Assembly (NCBI GenBank): GCA_017860135.1
Contig: JAFNAG010000009.1
Coordinates: 1-32,368, forward strand
Length of the DNA stretch: 32,368 nt
Direction: 5' to 3'
DNA from: Acidobacteriota bacterium
GTDB lineage: Bacteria > Acidobacteriota > UBA6911
In this document: positions 9,310 through 17,869 of the stretch, piece by piece
Numbering within the stretch: position 1 is the stretch's first letter
Layout: each line of letters begins with the position of its first letter
Position numbers and translations under genes: made by a program
The notes under the pieces: generated by a model
What the model saw: the letters and a program-made list of their open reading frames with translations, nothing else
Told to the model about the DNA's origin: nothing
Databases searched by the model: none

Positions 9310-10275
9310 ATGAATGGGAAACACAGGCTGCGAATGGATACAATGGCTTCGAGATTCTGCATTTGGCTTCTGACGGCCGGAATGTCCCTGTCGACATTCG
9401 CTCAGAAGCCTCCGGAAACCGCCCAGCGGCCTCAGACAACCATCAGGGCTGAAGTGGCCCTGGTCAATGTCATCTTCACTGCATCGGGCCGCGACGGCAA
9501 GCCCGTTGCCGGTCTCAACCCGGGAGACTTCCTGGTGTTCGAGGACGGCAAGCCTCAACAGGTCTTGCACTTCAGCGACTGGACCCAGGGATCCGAAGTA
9601 CCACTTACCATCGCGCTTCTCATCGATACCAGCGGCAGCGTGAAGAACCGGCTGGAATATGAGAAGCAGACTGCCGCGGAATTCTTCAGGCAGGTGCTGC
9701 GGAAAAACATGGATCTTGCCCTCGTTATCCAGTTTGATTCGGATGTGAATCTCGTCCAGGACTTTACCGACGATCAGGAGCGCCTGGCCGCAGCCCTGGA
9801 AACGCTCAGGGCAGGGAACAGCACCTCACTCTACGACGCGGTTTTCCTGGCCGTGGAAGAGAAGCTCAAACCGGAAACAGGACGCAAGGTGATCGTCGTC
9901 ATTACAGATGGCACGGATACCTCCAGCAGAGTCGCGGAGAAAGAAGCGATCGAGGTGGCGCAGCGTAACGACGTGCTGATTTATGGAATCGGAGTGAGAG
10001 GGGACTATTCCGCGAACTTCGGCGTGCTGAAGAAGTTTGCTGAAGATACCGGGGGAAGATTTTTTTCCCCGAGCTCAAACCTGGAGGAGATCCGGGACTC
10101 ATTTCGGGCGATCGGTGAGGACCTCAAAGGCCAATACAGCCTCGCCTACCAGTCGTCGAACCAGAAGAAAGACGGCAAGTTCCGCAAAGTGGAGCTTCGA
10201 TGCAATGTGCCGGGCGTGCGCATCCGCACCCGCAAGGGCTATTACGCACCCCGTCCCGACGGAAAGCTTCCCTGA
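9310..10275 (+). CDS. Secreted VWA-domain protein (acidobacterial 'VWFA-related' type)
   Basis: MIDAS motif LIDTSGSV; TTIRAEVALVNVIFTASGRDGKPVAGLNPGDFLVFEDGKPQQVLHF; C-terminal VPGVRIRTRKGYYAP. Start at ATG 9310 or about 9333. Confidence 0.85.
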   Translation: MNGKHRLRMDTMASRFCIWLLTAGMSLSTFAQKPPETAQRPQTTIRAEVALVNVIFTASGRDGKPVAGLNPGDFLVFEDGKPQQVLHFSDWTQGSEVPLTIALLIDTSGSVKNRLEYEKQTAAEFFRQVLRKNMDLALVIQFDSDVNLVQDFTDDQERLAAALETLRAGNSTSLYDAVFLAVEEKLKPETGRKVIVVITDGTDTSSRVAEKEAIEVAQRNDVLIYGIGVRGDYSANFGVLKKFAEDTGGRFFSPSSNLEEIRDSFRAIGEDLKGQYSLAYQSSNQKKDGKFRKVELRCNVPGVRIRTRKGYYAPRPDGKLP

Positions 10276-10285
10276 AGTCCCCACA

Positions 10286-10480
10286 TCAACCGGATACAAC
10301 TTTTTCCGTCTTGCAGGGGCGATAAACGAAAAGGTCCGCGTCCCGGTCGCGCGAGATGTGGTAGATGGCGTCTCGGCAGATCTCACATTGATCCAGGTGA
10401 TCCAGCACATCCAGCTTGCCGTCCAGATCCAGCTGCTTGTCGAGAAACATCACAAGCTTTTCAAAGTTGCATGTCTGCAT
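10286..10480 (-). CDS. Small zf-HC2 / zinc-containing anti-sigma-like protein (64 aa)
   Basis: MQTCNFEKLVMFLDKQLDLDGKLDVLDHLDQCEICRDAIYHISRD: H-x3-C-x2-C anti-sigma zinc motif; no TM segment. Confidence 0.65.
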   Translation of the reverse strand: MQTCNFEKLVMFLDKQLDLDGKLDVLDHLDQCEICRDAIYHISRDRDADLFVYRPCKTEKVVSG

Positions 10481-10568
10481 AGGTCCCCCCGCAGCTTCAT
10501 ACTAATCACATCGGAGAACCTTTCAAAAGCATGAGAAAACTTTTTCGAACAAAAGAGCGTCTAAGGAA

Positions 10569-10596
10569 GTATTACAAGACAGAGTGACTAGTGCAA
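10569..10596 (-). promoter_or_regulatory. Predicted sigma-70 promoter for the small zf-HC2 gene (TTGCAC-N16-TAATAC, minus strand)
   Basis: Minus-strand reading TTGCACTAGTCACTCTGTCTTGTAATAC, about 90 nt upstream of the start at 10480. Confidence 0.35.
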
Positions 10597-10616
10597 GACA
10601 ATGCGGGGAAAACGTT

Positions 10617-10922
10617 ATGGCAAGCGACAGTCTGAGAGTCGAGCCTTCGAGGGAATCAATATCGCGTGCGATTCTGGGATGTCTGAAATCCTGGCCGGCG
10701 CTGCCGCGTCAGGTTTTCATTGATGTCCACTATCAGGGGCGTTCCGTGGAAGAGGTCGCCAGGTCTCGACAGATGTCTTCGAACGAGGTGACCCGCATCC
10801 TCCTGCACTGCGAGCGACGTTTGCACCAGGCGCTTCATGCCCTGCTGGGCGAGGCGTCCTCGGGGGTGATGGCGCACACGGACCGGCACGTGGAAAGCCT
10901 CCGCAGCGGCTGCATTTTCTGA
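10617..10922 (+). CDS. Sigma-70 region 4-like HTH protein
   Basis: ISRAILGCLKSWPALPRQVFIDVHYQGRSVEEVARSRQMSSNEVTRILLHCERRLHQALHALL resembles sigma region 4; no region 2. ATG at 10617 preferred over the track start at 10584. Confidence 0.6.
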   Translation: MASDSLRVEPSRESISRAILGCLKSWPALPRQVFIDVHYQGRSVEEVARSRQMSSNEVTRILLHCERRLHQALHALLGEASSGVMAHTDRHVESLRSGCIF

Positions 10923-11142
10923 CTCCGTCTTTTCGTGAGCCCTCTTCTCCCATCCTGGGCATTCTCATCGGGTCCGGCACCCGGGGCGTGCCTTGTCCGC
11001 GGTTCGGCCTGCCGGTGATTCCTCAGCGATGTGTTCTCCCCTGCCGAAAAGCGCCACCAAAAGGTTCAGATTTTCTGCTTGTGGCCGATATGTATTTTTG
11101 TACCCCAATCTTTGCTGGCATTCGAGGGAACAGGATTAAGCC

Positions 11143-11916
11143 ATGCAGAAGGGATCGCAGCAGGGTGCGGCTGACATCATCATCCCGGTGAGGAATTGTT
11201 ACGCCGAAACCAGGGCGTTGCTGGAGAGCATTTACCGGCACACTGATTATCAGTTTCACATCTACGTCATCGACGATGCTTCCACAGATGAGACGGTGGA
11301 TCTCGCCAAGATCTACACGAGAGACATCACGATTCTGCGGAACCGGGTGAGCCGCGGACGGAGCTCTGCCCTCAACAAGGGGATTCAGGCGGGATCGAAC
11401 CCGTACCTGGTCTTTCTGGACAACGGGATCGAACTGGCGCAAGGCTGGCTCGAAAGCATGGTGGCATTCCTGGACACTCATCCGCGCATCGCGGCGGTCG
11501 GTCCTCTGCGGTCCGGCAGTCAGGGATGGCAGAGTGTGGAGCGGGTACGCGCCAGGCTGGTTCCCGAAATCCCATGTTTTTTTACCCGCGACACCCAGGA
11601 GCGCAATCGAATCCTGCAGTACCATTTTCATCGCACCGGCATCCTGATTGACGGGACTCTGTCATTCTCCTGCTCTGTGTTCGCCCGCAGGGCGGTCGAG
11701 GAGGTCGGACCCGTGCTTGAATCCGATGCCGGGCGTGCCGACGCCGATTATTGCCGAAGGTTGAGGAGGGCGGGGTATGTACTCGGGCTTGCGCTGGATG
11801 TGTACGTGGCATGTCGAAATGGTGCCAGCGAGGAGGTGCGGTGTCACATCGCACGGCCGAAGGCACGGAGCGAAGCCGTCAGGGTACGTCCCGCACGCCT
11901 GGGAGTGAGGCGCTGA
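11143..11916 (+). CDS. Glycosyltransferase family 2
   Basis: ADIIIPVRNCYAETRALLESIYRHTDYQFHIYVIDDASTDETVDLAK...NKGIQAGSNPYLVFLDNGIELAQGWLESMV. Confidence 0.88.
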   Translation: MQKGSQQGAADIIIPVRNCYAETRALLESIYRHTDYQFHIYVIDDASTDETVDLAKIYTRDITILRNRVSRGRSSALNKGIQAGSNPYLVFLDNGIELAQGWLESMVAFLDTHPRIAAVGPLRSGSQGWQSVERVRARLVPEIPCFFTRDTQERNRILQYHFHRTGILIDGTLSFSCSVFARRAVEEVGPVLESDAGRADADYCRRLRRAGYVLGLALDVYVACRNGASEEVRCHIARPKARSEAVRVRPARLGVRR

Positions 11917-12041
11917 GCCCCCCGAATTCCGCCGGCAGATCCGCCTCCTGAATCATGGACTTCCCGTCATAATCCGCATCTGGGTCCGCCCGGGCCGCAG
12001 GCGTCCGGTGCCTTCCCGGCGGCGGATCGGGAGTTGCCGGA

Positions 12042-12758
12042 TCACCCCTTCCTGTACATATAGCCCTGACCTCGCACGCTGACGATGAAGCGGGGCCGAT
12101 CCGGCTCCGGTTCGAAGTATTTGCGCAGGCGCACGATGAAATTGTCCACTGTGCGGGTTTCGATGTCGGAGTGGTACCCCCAGACTTGCGCCAGGAGCTC
12201 GGCGCGTGAGACCACCCGGTCCGGCTGCGAACTCAGCACCTCGAGCAGGCGGGTCTCCAGGGATGTCAAATGCAGTTTGCTGCCGGCGCGTGTGGCTGTC
12301 AGCTGATCCAGGTTCACGACGAAGCCGGCGAAGTGAAGCACACGCTCCGGTTCGGAGCGGTCGGCGTACCAGCAGCTCCGCTGCAGCATGCGGCGAACGC
12401 GCAGCAGGAGTTCGCGCAGGTGAAACGGCTTGACCAGATAATCATCCGCGCCAATTTCCAGCCCGTGAACGCGGTCGGCTTCCGCGGTGCGGGCGGTTAG
12501 CATCAGGATCGGGAGTTTCTGATCCCGTTGGCGCACCCGGCGGGCCACTTCGAAACCATCCATCTCCTCAATCATGATGTCTAGAACGATCAGGTCAAAC
12601 TGCTCCGCGGTCAGCCACTGCAGCGCTTCCCTTCCGCTCGGTGTCGCGCGCACGCGGTATCCTTCCTGCTCCAGGTTGAAGTGCAGCGAGCGGGCAAGGT
12701 TGATCTCATCTTCAACCAGGAGGACGAGCGGACGATCGGGACAGGCTGCTGCAGCCAT
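12042..12758 (-). CDS. OmpR-family DNA-binding response regulator
   Basis: LVLLVEDEINLARSL, phosphoacceptor LIVLDIMIEEMDGFE, MLTAR, K in DDYLVKPFHLREL, winged-helix C-terminus (VVSRAELLAQVWGYHSDIETRTVDNFIVRLRKYFEP). Confidence 0.93.
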   Translation of the reverse strand: MAAAACPDRPLVLLVEDEINLARSLHFNLEQEGYRVRATPSGREALQWLTAEQFDLIVLDIMIEEMDGFEVARRVRQRDQKLPILMLTARTAEADRVHGLEIGADDYLVKPFHLRELLLRVRRMLQRSCWYADRSEPERVLHFAGFVVNLDQLTATRAGSKLHLTSLETRLLEVLSSQPDRVVSRAELLAQVWGYHSDIETRTVDNFIVRLRKYFEPEPDRPRFIVSVRGQGYMYRKG

Positions 12759-12767
12759 GCGACCTCC

Positions 12768-13772
12768 TCAGTGGCGTTGTCGGGAGGGCCGCAGGCTTCT
12801 GCGGGCCGAAACGCCCCAGTAGCGGCGCGCCCGCGGGAGACTCACGCTGAAGGTGGAGCCGCGTCCCGGGCCGGGGCTGGACGCCCAGACCTTCCCGTTG
12901 TGGTCTCTTACTATATGCCGGACGATGTACAGCCCCAGCCCCGTCCCTGCTGTATTGGTTCCCCCGCCACGCCAGAAGATCTTGAAGATATTCTTGAGAT
13001 CCCTGCGCGCGATGCCGATGCCGCTGTCGCTCACGTCCAGGCGGCAATGGCGCAGGTCGCGGTGCAACCGCAACCGGATCGTGGAGCCCCGCGGGGAGTA
13101 GCGGGCTGCATTATCGATCAGGTTTCCCAGGATCATGCGCATGCTCTCCCGATCGATGGAGACGCGCGCGTCACCTCCGCCTTCCAGAACGACCCGGTGG
13201 CCGTCCTTTTCGAAGAGGTGGCGGTCCTGACCCAGTATTTCCTCCACGAAATGACGCATGCTGACCGGGGGCTTCTGGGAACGCGCGCGTTTTTTTTCGA
13301 TGCGCGCCGCACCGAGAATGCGGTCGATCAGGGTGGTCAGGCGTTCGGTGTCATCGAGCATCATGGAAAGAAACGAGTGCGTCTGCTCGGGGGATAGCCG
13401 GCGCAGTGCCATGGTTTCGAGTGCCAGCTGGATGGAGGCAACGGGCGATTTCAGTTCGTGTGTGACATTCGACACGAACGCGCGCTGCATGAGGTTCAGG
13501 CGATGCTGTTTGCTCCAGTAAACGAAAATCACCGTCGCCCCCGCCAGGATCAGCGCAAGCAGGATTCCTCCCTCCACTACGGGAAGCCAGCCCAGCCGCT
13601 CCACTTCAGTTTGGAGTGTGAGCTGCTCCGCCATCTGGCGCAGTTGAGCGTATTTGACGACATACCATTGGATCCAGACCGCCATCAGCAGAATCCATAG
13701 AATCTGCATCACGAGGAAAACGGTGATGGGGTGGTACAGCCAGCGTGCTTTGCTCCGCACGGTCTTGATCAT
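12768..13772 (-). CDS. Membrane sensor histidine kinase
   Basis: Two TM segments; H-box VTHELKSPVASIQLAL; N-box LGNLIDNAARYS; G-boxes DSGIGIARRDL, GTGLGLYIVRHIV. Confidence 0.93.
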   Translation of the reverse strand: MIKTVRSKARWLYHPITVFLVMQILWILLMAVWIQWYVVKYAQLRQMAEQLTLQTEVERLGWLPVVEGGILLALILAGATVIFVYWSKQHRLNLMQRAFVSNVTHELKSPVASIQLALETMALRRLSPEQTHSFLSMMLDDTERLTTLIDRILGAARIEKKRARSQKPPVSMRHFVEEILGQDRHLFEKDGHRVVLEGGGDARVSIDRESMRMILGNLIDNAARYSPRGSTIRLRLHRDLRHCRLDVSDSGIGIARRDLKNIFKIFWRGGGTNTAGTGLGLYIVRHIVRDHNGKVWASSPGPGRGSTFSVSLPRARRYWGVSARRSLRPSRQRH

Positions 13773-13860
13773 GCGGCTATTGTACCAGCGAAGGTCGGCG
13801 GTTTACGAGACGTGAGTGGAATTCCGGCCTGCCGATCACGGGGCCGTGCGCGACGTGGCT

Positions 13861-15042
13861 TCATTCCTGACGGTGCGACTGAAGAAGACCGAGAATCTCG
13901 GTGCCGAATTCCCTGGAACGCCAGGAGCGCATGCCGATGACTCTCTCCATTCCTCCCAGGTCGGCGGGGGGTATGGAAGCCAGGGCTTCCAACAGCGTCC
14001 CCGGGAACAGGACACCGACGTGCAGGCCGTAAGCTTCCGCTTTGGCGCGACGCCAGCGCCGCAGTGCCTCCAGGCGCACCCTTGCCTCCCGGGAAGGAGC
14101 TTTTCCCGGAGAGCGCGCCGGCAGCGCAAGCGGCGCAGGATCCTCTGACCGGGCCGATTCGATGGTCCTGCAGATCTCCTTGGCATATTTGCGCGCAACG
14201 CGGAAGGAGATCCCGGGGCGCTTGAACATCTCGCCCGGAGAGCGGGGCGGATGGCGCGTGAGGTCCATCAATACCGTGTTGTTCATGACCTTGAAAGGAG
14301 GAACGTCGAGTTCGCGGGCGAGCCGGTCGCGAAGCAGATACAGGTTCCGCAAAACGGAGAGCTGCAGCAGTGAAAGCTCCCTGCTGCCCTTGATCCGGCG
14401 GAATCCCTGTGGATCGAACTCTCTCTCCGGAGGTGCCTGACCGCACAGGGCACTGAATTCCTCCAGCGCCCAGGCCAGGCGCCCCGCGGCGCGCAACTGC
14501 TGTTCGAGTTCGTCCCGCAGTTTCAGGAGATAATGGGTGTCCATGGCGGCATATGCCAGCTGCTCGGCTGCGAGCGGACGGTGCGACCAGTCATCCCGCT
14601 GGCGCCGCTTGGAGTGGGTGATTCCCAGGACATGCTCGAGCAGTGCATCCAGTCCCAGCTGCTCGTGGCCCAGGAATTGGGCGGCTATGTGAGTGTCGAA
14701 TATGTTCCGGAATGAAAACCCGTAACCACGGCTCAGGCAATATATGTCATAGGTGGCTGCGTGAAGCACTTTTTCCACGGCAGGATCTTCCAGGATGCGG
14801 CCGAGCGGATCCAAATCCCTGACGGCCAGAGGATCCAGGACGAAGGTTCCCCCTTCGGACGAGGCCTGGATCAGACAGACTTTTTCGAAATAGTGGTACA
14901 GGCTGTCCGCTTCAATGTCGAGCGCCAACCTGTCGGCGGGTTCCAGAACATCGAGCATTTTCCGGAATCCTTCGGCATCCGCAACCCAGGTAAAAGGCGG
15001 GGTCTCGGAACCTGCGCCGGTTTGTTTCTTTATTGGATGCAT
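13861..15042 (-). CDS. rnd: Ribonuclease D (DEDDy exonuclease + HRDC)
   Basis: LALDIEADSLYHYFEKVCLIQ; VEKVLHAATYDIYCLSR; IFDTHIAAQFLG; LAYAAMDTHYLLKLRD; downstream HRDC-like region. Confidence 0.88.
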   Translation of the reverse strand: MHPIKKQTGAGSETPPFTWVADAEGFRKMLDVLEPADRLALDIEADSLYHYFEKVCLIQASSEGGTFVLDPLAVRDLDPLGRILEDPAVEKVLHAATYDIYCLSRGYGFSFRNIFDTHIAAQFLGHEQLGLDALLEHVLGITHSKRRQRDDWSHRPLAAEQLAYAAMDTHYLLKLRDELEQQLRAAGRLAWALEEFSALCGQAPPEREFDPQGFRRIKGSRELSLLQLSVLRNLYLLRDRLARELDVPPFKVMNNTVLMDLTRHPPRSPGEMFKRPGISFRVARKYAKEICRTIESARSEDPAPLALPARSPGKAPSREARVRLEALRRWRRAKAEAYGLHVGVLFPGTLLEALASIPPADLGGMERVIGMRSWRSREFGTEILGLLQSHRQE

Positions 15043-15130
15043 GTCCGGGTCAATGTCATGCTATCTGGGACTATTTGATCCGCGCGTTTACCTCCCGGGC
15101 AACACGCCAAACGCTCGAACGCTCCGCGTC

Positions 15131-15159
15131 ACTATACAAGGTGCCAGGCTGCTCGGCAA
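15131..15159 (-). promoter_or_regulatory. Predicted sigma-70 promoter for rnd (TTGCCG-N17-TATAGT, minus strand)
   Basis: Minus-strand reading TTGCCGAGCAGCCTGGCACCTTGTATAGT, about 90 nt upstream of the rnd start. Confidence 0.45.
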
Positions 15160-15322
15160 CTGGAGTTCACATTTCCCCGTATTGAAATCCGGCGGGGGAC
15201 GACCGGAGCGAGAGGGCAGGGAGCGCGCTTCCGCATGCCGGGCTTTCCCGGAGGCGAGCGGTCTGGTTTTCAATGCCGTAACTGTCTAACCGGCTCGAAA
15301 CAGTCAAGGGTCTGCAGATAAA

Positions 15323-15419
15323 GCCACGAATAATTTCACGAATTCTCACAAAGAATTATCTCCCTTGATGCGAGCCATGCGATGCGGCTTTCGTGATAAT
15401 TCGTGAAATTATTCGTGGC
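15323..15419. repeat. Perfect 22-bp inverted repeat with 53-nt spacer (REP/MITE-like)
   Basis: GCCACGAATAATTTCACGAATT at 15323-15344 and its exact reverse complement AATTCGTGAAATTATTCGTGGC at 15398-15419. Confidence 0.85.
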
Positions 15420-15500
15420 AGTTTTCTTCGGGCTGGCCAGACAATAACTCTATGCCGCATTGCCTCGAGTATTATACTCAGGGGCAAATGGAGGTGCCAT

Positions 15501-16313
15501 TTGTTGAAGATTGCACTGATACAGCAGCATGCTTCCGCAGATCGCGAAACCAATGTGCAGCGAGGTGTCCTTGCCCTGGAGCAGGCCGCAGCGCGGGGAG
15601 CCCGCCTGGCGGTATTTCCGGAGCTGGCGTTTCTGCGTTTTTTCCCCCAACGCAGGCGTGATGTGCAGCCCGCGCCTCCGGCCGAATCGGTCCCGGGTCC
15701 TACCACAGAGGTGTTTTGCGAACTGGCCCGGAAGCACGGCATCGTGATTGTGCTGAACCTTTACGAAAAAGACGGGGACTGCACCTACGACTCCTCGCCT
15801 GTGATCGATGCCGACGGCAAGCTGGCCGGAATCACCCGCATGATCCACATCATGGAAGGGCCGGGTTTTCATGAGACCGATTTTTACGATCCCGGGAATC
15901 TCGGAGCACCCGTCTTTCAGACCTCGATTGGTCGGCTGGGAGTGGCGATCTGCTACGACCGGCATTTCCCGGAATACATGCGGGCGCTCGGCGTGAAGGG
16001 CGCCGACCTGGTTGTTGTGCCCCAGGCGGGATCGGTCGGTGAGTGGCCTGCCGGCGTCTTCGAGGCCGAGCTCCAGGTGGCGGGGTTTCAGAACGGCTAT
16101 TTCGCCGCACTGGCGAACCGTGTCGGCGCCGAAGAGTCCTTGACCTTCGCAGGCGAATCGTTCGTCACAGACCCTTTTGGCCGGGTGATTGCGCGGGCAG
16201 CCGCCGGGGAAGATTGTACGCTACACGCCGAATTGGACCTCTCCCTGCTGGAACGGTGTCCGGCGCGCCGGCATTTCATGCGAGATCGCCGGCCGGGCAT
16301 CTACCCGCTGTGA
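15501..16313 (+). CDS. Carbon-nitrogen hydrolase (nitrilase superfamily)
   Basis: LLKIALIQQHASADRETNVQRGVLALEQAAARGARLAVFPELAFL...LGVAICYDRHFPEYMRALGVKGADLVVVPQAG. TTG start with RBS GGAGG at about 15490. Confidence 0.87.
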   Translation: MLKIALIQQHASADRETNVQRGVLALEQAAARGARLAVFPELAFLRFFPQRRRDVQPAPPAESVPGPTTEVFCELARKHGIVIVLNLYEKDGDCTYDSSPVIDADGKLAGITRMIHIMEGPGFHETDFYDPGNLGAPVFQTSIGRLGVAICYDRHFPEYMRALGVKGADLVVVPQAGSVGEWPAGVFEAELQVAGFQNGYFAALANRVGAEESLTFAGESFVTDPFGRVIARAAAGEDCTLHAELDLSLLERCPARRHFMRDRRPGIYPL

Positions 16314-16350
16314 CAGTCCGACCGTCACGGAAGCCGATCTCAAGCGGAAC

Positions 16351-17694
16351 CTACGGTTTCCTCAGGTTGTATCTGTGAATCTTGTTGTACAGCGTCACGC
16401 GGTCGATTTCAAGAATCTCGGCGGACCGTGAAATGTTCCAGTTGTTCTGGGCCAGGACCTGAGCGATGTGGAGCTTTTCGACTGCCGCCAGCGATCCGGA
16501 ACGGGGCATGTTGTTCTTTTCCGACAACCGGAAGGGAAGATCCTCAGGCAAAATCGACGGCGGCCTGCCCACCACCATGGCCCTCTCGATCGCATTTCCC
16601 AGTTCGCGCACATTCCCGGGCCAGTTGTACCGCACCAGGACATCCATGGCCTCGGGTGAAATGGAGGCAACGGACTTCGCCATCGCACGGGCGTACTTCC
16701 TGACAAAGTAGTTGACAAGCAAAGGTATGTCCGACTTCCGTTCTCTGAGGGGCGGCACGACAATCGTAAATGCGTTCAGCCGGTAATATAAGTCCTCGCG
16801 GAATGTGTTCTCCTGAATGGCTTTCTCGAGATCCTTGTTCGTTGCGCAGATGATCCGGAAATCGACCTTGACGTTCTCGTTGCCGCCGACCCGGGTGAAC
16901 TGCTTGGTCTCGAGGGCTCTCAACAAATCCACCTGAGGCTTCATCCCTACATTGCCGATTTCGTCCAGGAACAGGGTTCCCTGATCGGCCAGCTCAAGCT
17001 TACCTTTGCGCCGATACCGAGCGCCCGTAAAGGCTCCTCTCTCATAGCCGAACAGTTCGCTTCCGAGCACCCCCTCCGGCACGGCTCCGCAATTGATGGT
17101 TACAATCGGAAGATACCGCCGCTCGCTGTTGCTGTGAATGGCACGCGCGATCAACTCCTTCCCCGTGCCGCTTTCACCGCGGATCATGACAGTGGTGTCC
17201 GTGCGTGCTACCGTCTCAATGAGCTGAAACACTTTCTCCATCGATGGCGACTCGCCGATGATCTCATCCAGTCTGGGCATCTCGGCGATCTGTTCCCTGA
17301 GCTTGACGTTCTCCTGCATCATCGCGCGCTGCTTGACGGCATTCCGGATCAAATGGGAGAGGTAGTCCGGGTCGACCGGCTTAGTCACATAATCGAAGGC
17401 GCCTGACTTGAGGGCCTGGACAGCAGTGTCGACAGATCCGTGAGCTGTGATGAAAATGACCGCCGCCAGGGGATCAACCTCCCGGATGCGCTGTTGCAGC
17501 TCCATGCCGTCCATCCCGGGCATCTTGATGTCCAGCAGGATGATGTCCCAGAGCTGCGCCTGGAGCTGACGGATGGCTGCCGACGCATCCTCCGCTGCTC
17601 CCACGTGATATCCGTCCTCGAGGAACCACTTGGTCAGCGATTCCCTCACCATCCTTTCGTCGTCGACAATAAGAATCGAAGTACGATTGCTCAT
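16351..17694 (-). CDS. Sigma-54-dependent response regulator (NtrC/AtoC family)
   Basis: Receiver IILLDIKMPGMDG; GESGTGKELIARAIH; intact GAFTGA (GYERGAFTGARYR); GTLFLDEIGNV; C-terminal Fis-type HTH. Confidence 0.95.
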   Translation of the reverse strand: MSNRTSILIVDDERMVRESLTKWFLEDGYHVGAAEDASAAIRQLQAQLWDIILLDIKMPGMDGMELQQRIREVDPLAAVIFITAHGSVDTAVQALKSGAFDYVTKPVDPDYLSHLIRNAVKQRAMMQENVKLREQIAEMPRLDEIIGESPSMEKVFQLIETVARTDTTVMIRGESGTGKELIARAIHSNSERRYLPIVTINCGAVPEGVLGSELFGYERGAFTGARYRRKGKLELADQGTLFLDEIGNVGMKPQVDLLRALETKQFTRVGGNENVKVDFRIICATNKDLEKAIQENTFREDLYYRLNAFTIVVPPLRERKSDIPLLVNYFVRKYARAMAKSVASISPEAMDVLVRYNWPGNVRELGNAIERAMVVGRPPSILPEDLPFRLSEKNNMPRSGSLAAVEKLHIAQVLAQNNWNISRSAEILEIDRVTLYNKIHRYNLRKP

Positions 17695-17869
17695 AACACC
17701 TCGAAACCCAGCCCTGACTCATGAGGTGGATTTCCTTCCCTCCATCCTGGGACGAGGCATTGCAGCCGGAGGAAAAGCAAGAACAAACACCGTTTCTTTG
17801 CCTGGCTCAGTCTGGACCGAAGCCGTCCCGCCGGGCTCTGTTGTTTCCGTGTGGCGGCAGTCGGCTTGC

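Noticed and set aside
13769-14446. 225-aa minus ORF overlapping rnd in another frame
   Set aside because: The rnd frame carries conserved DEDD motifs; this frame is Arg/Pro/Gly-rich noise.
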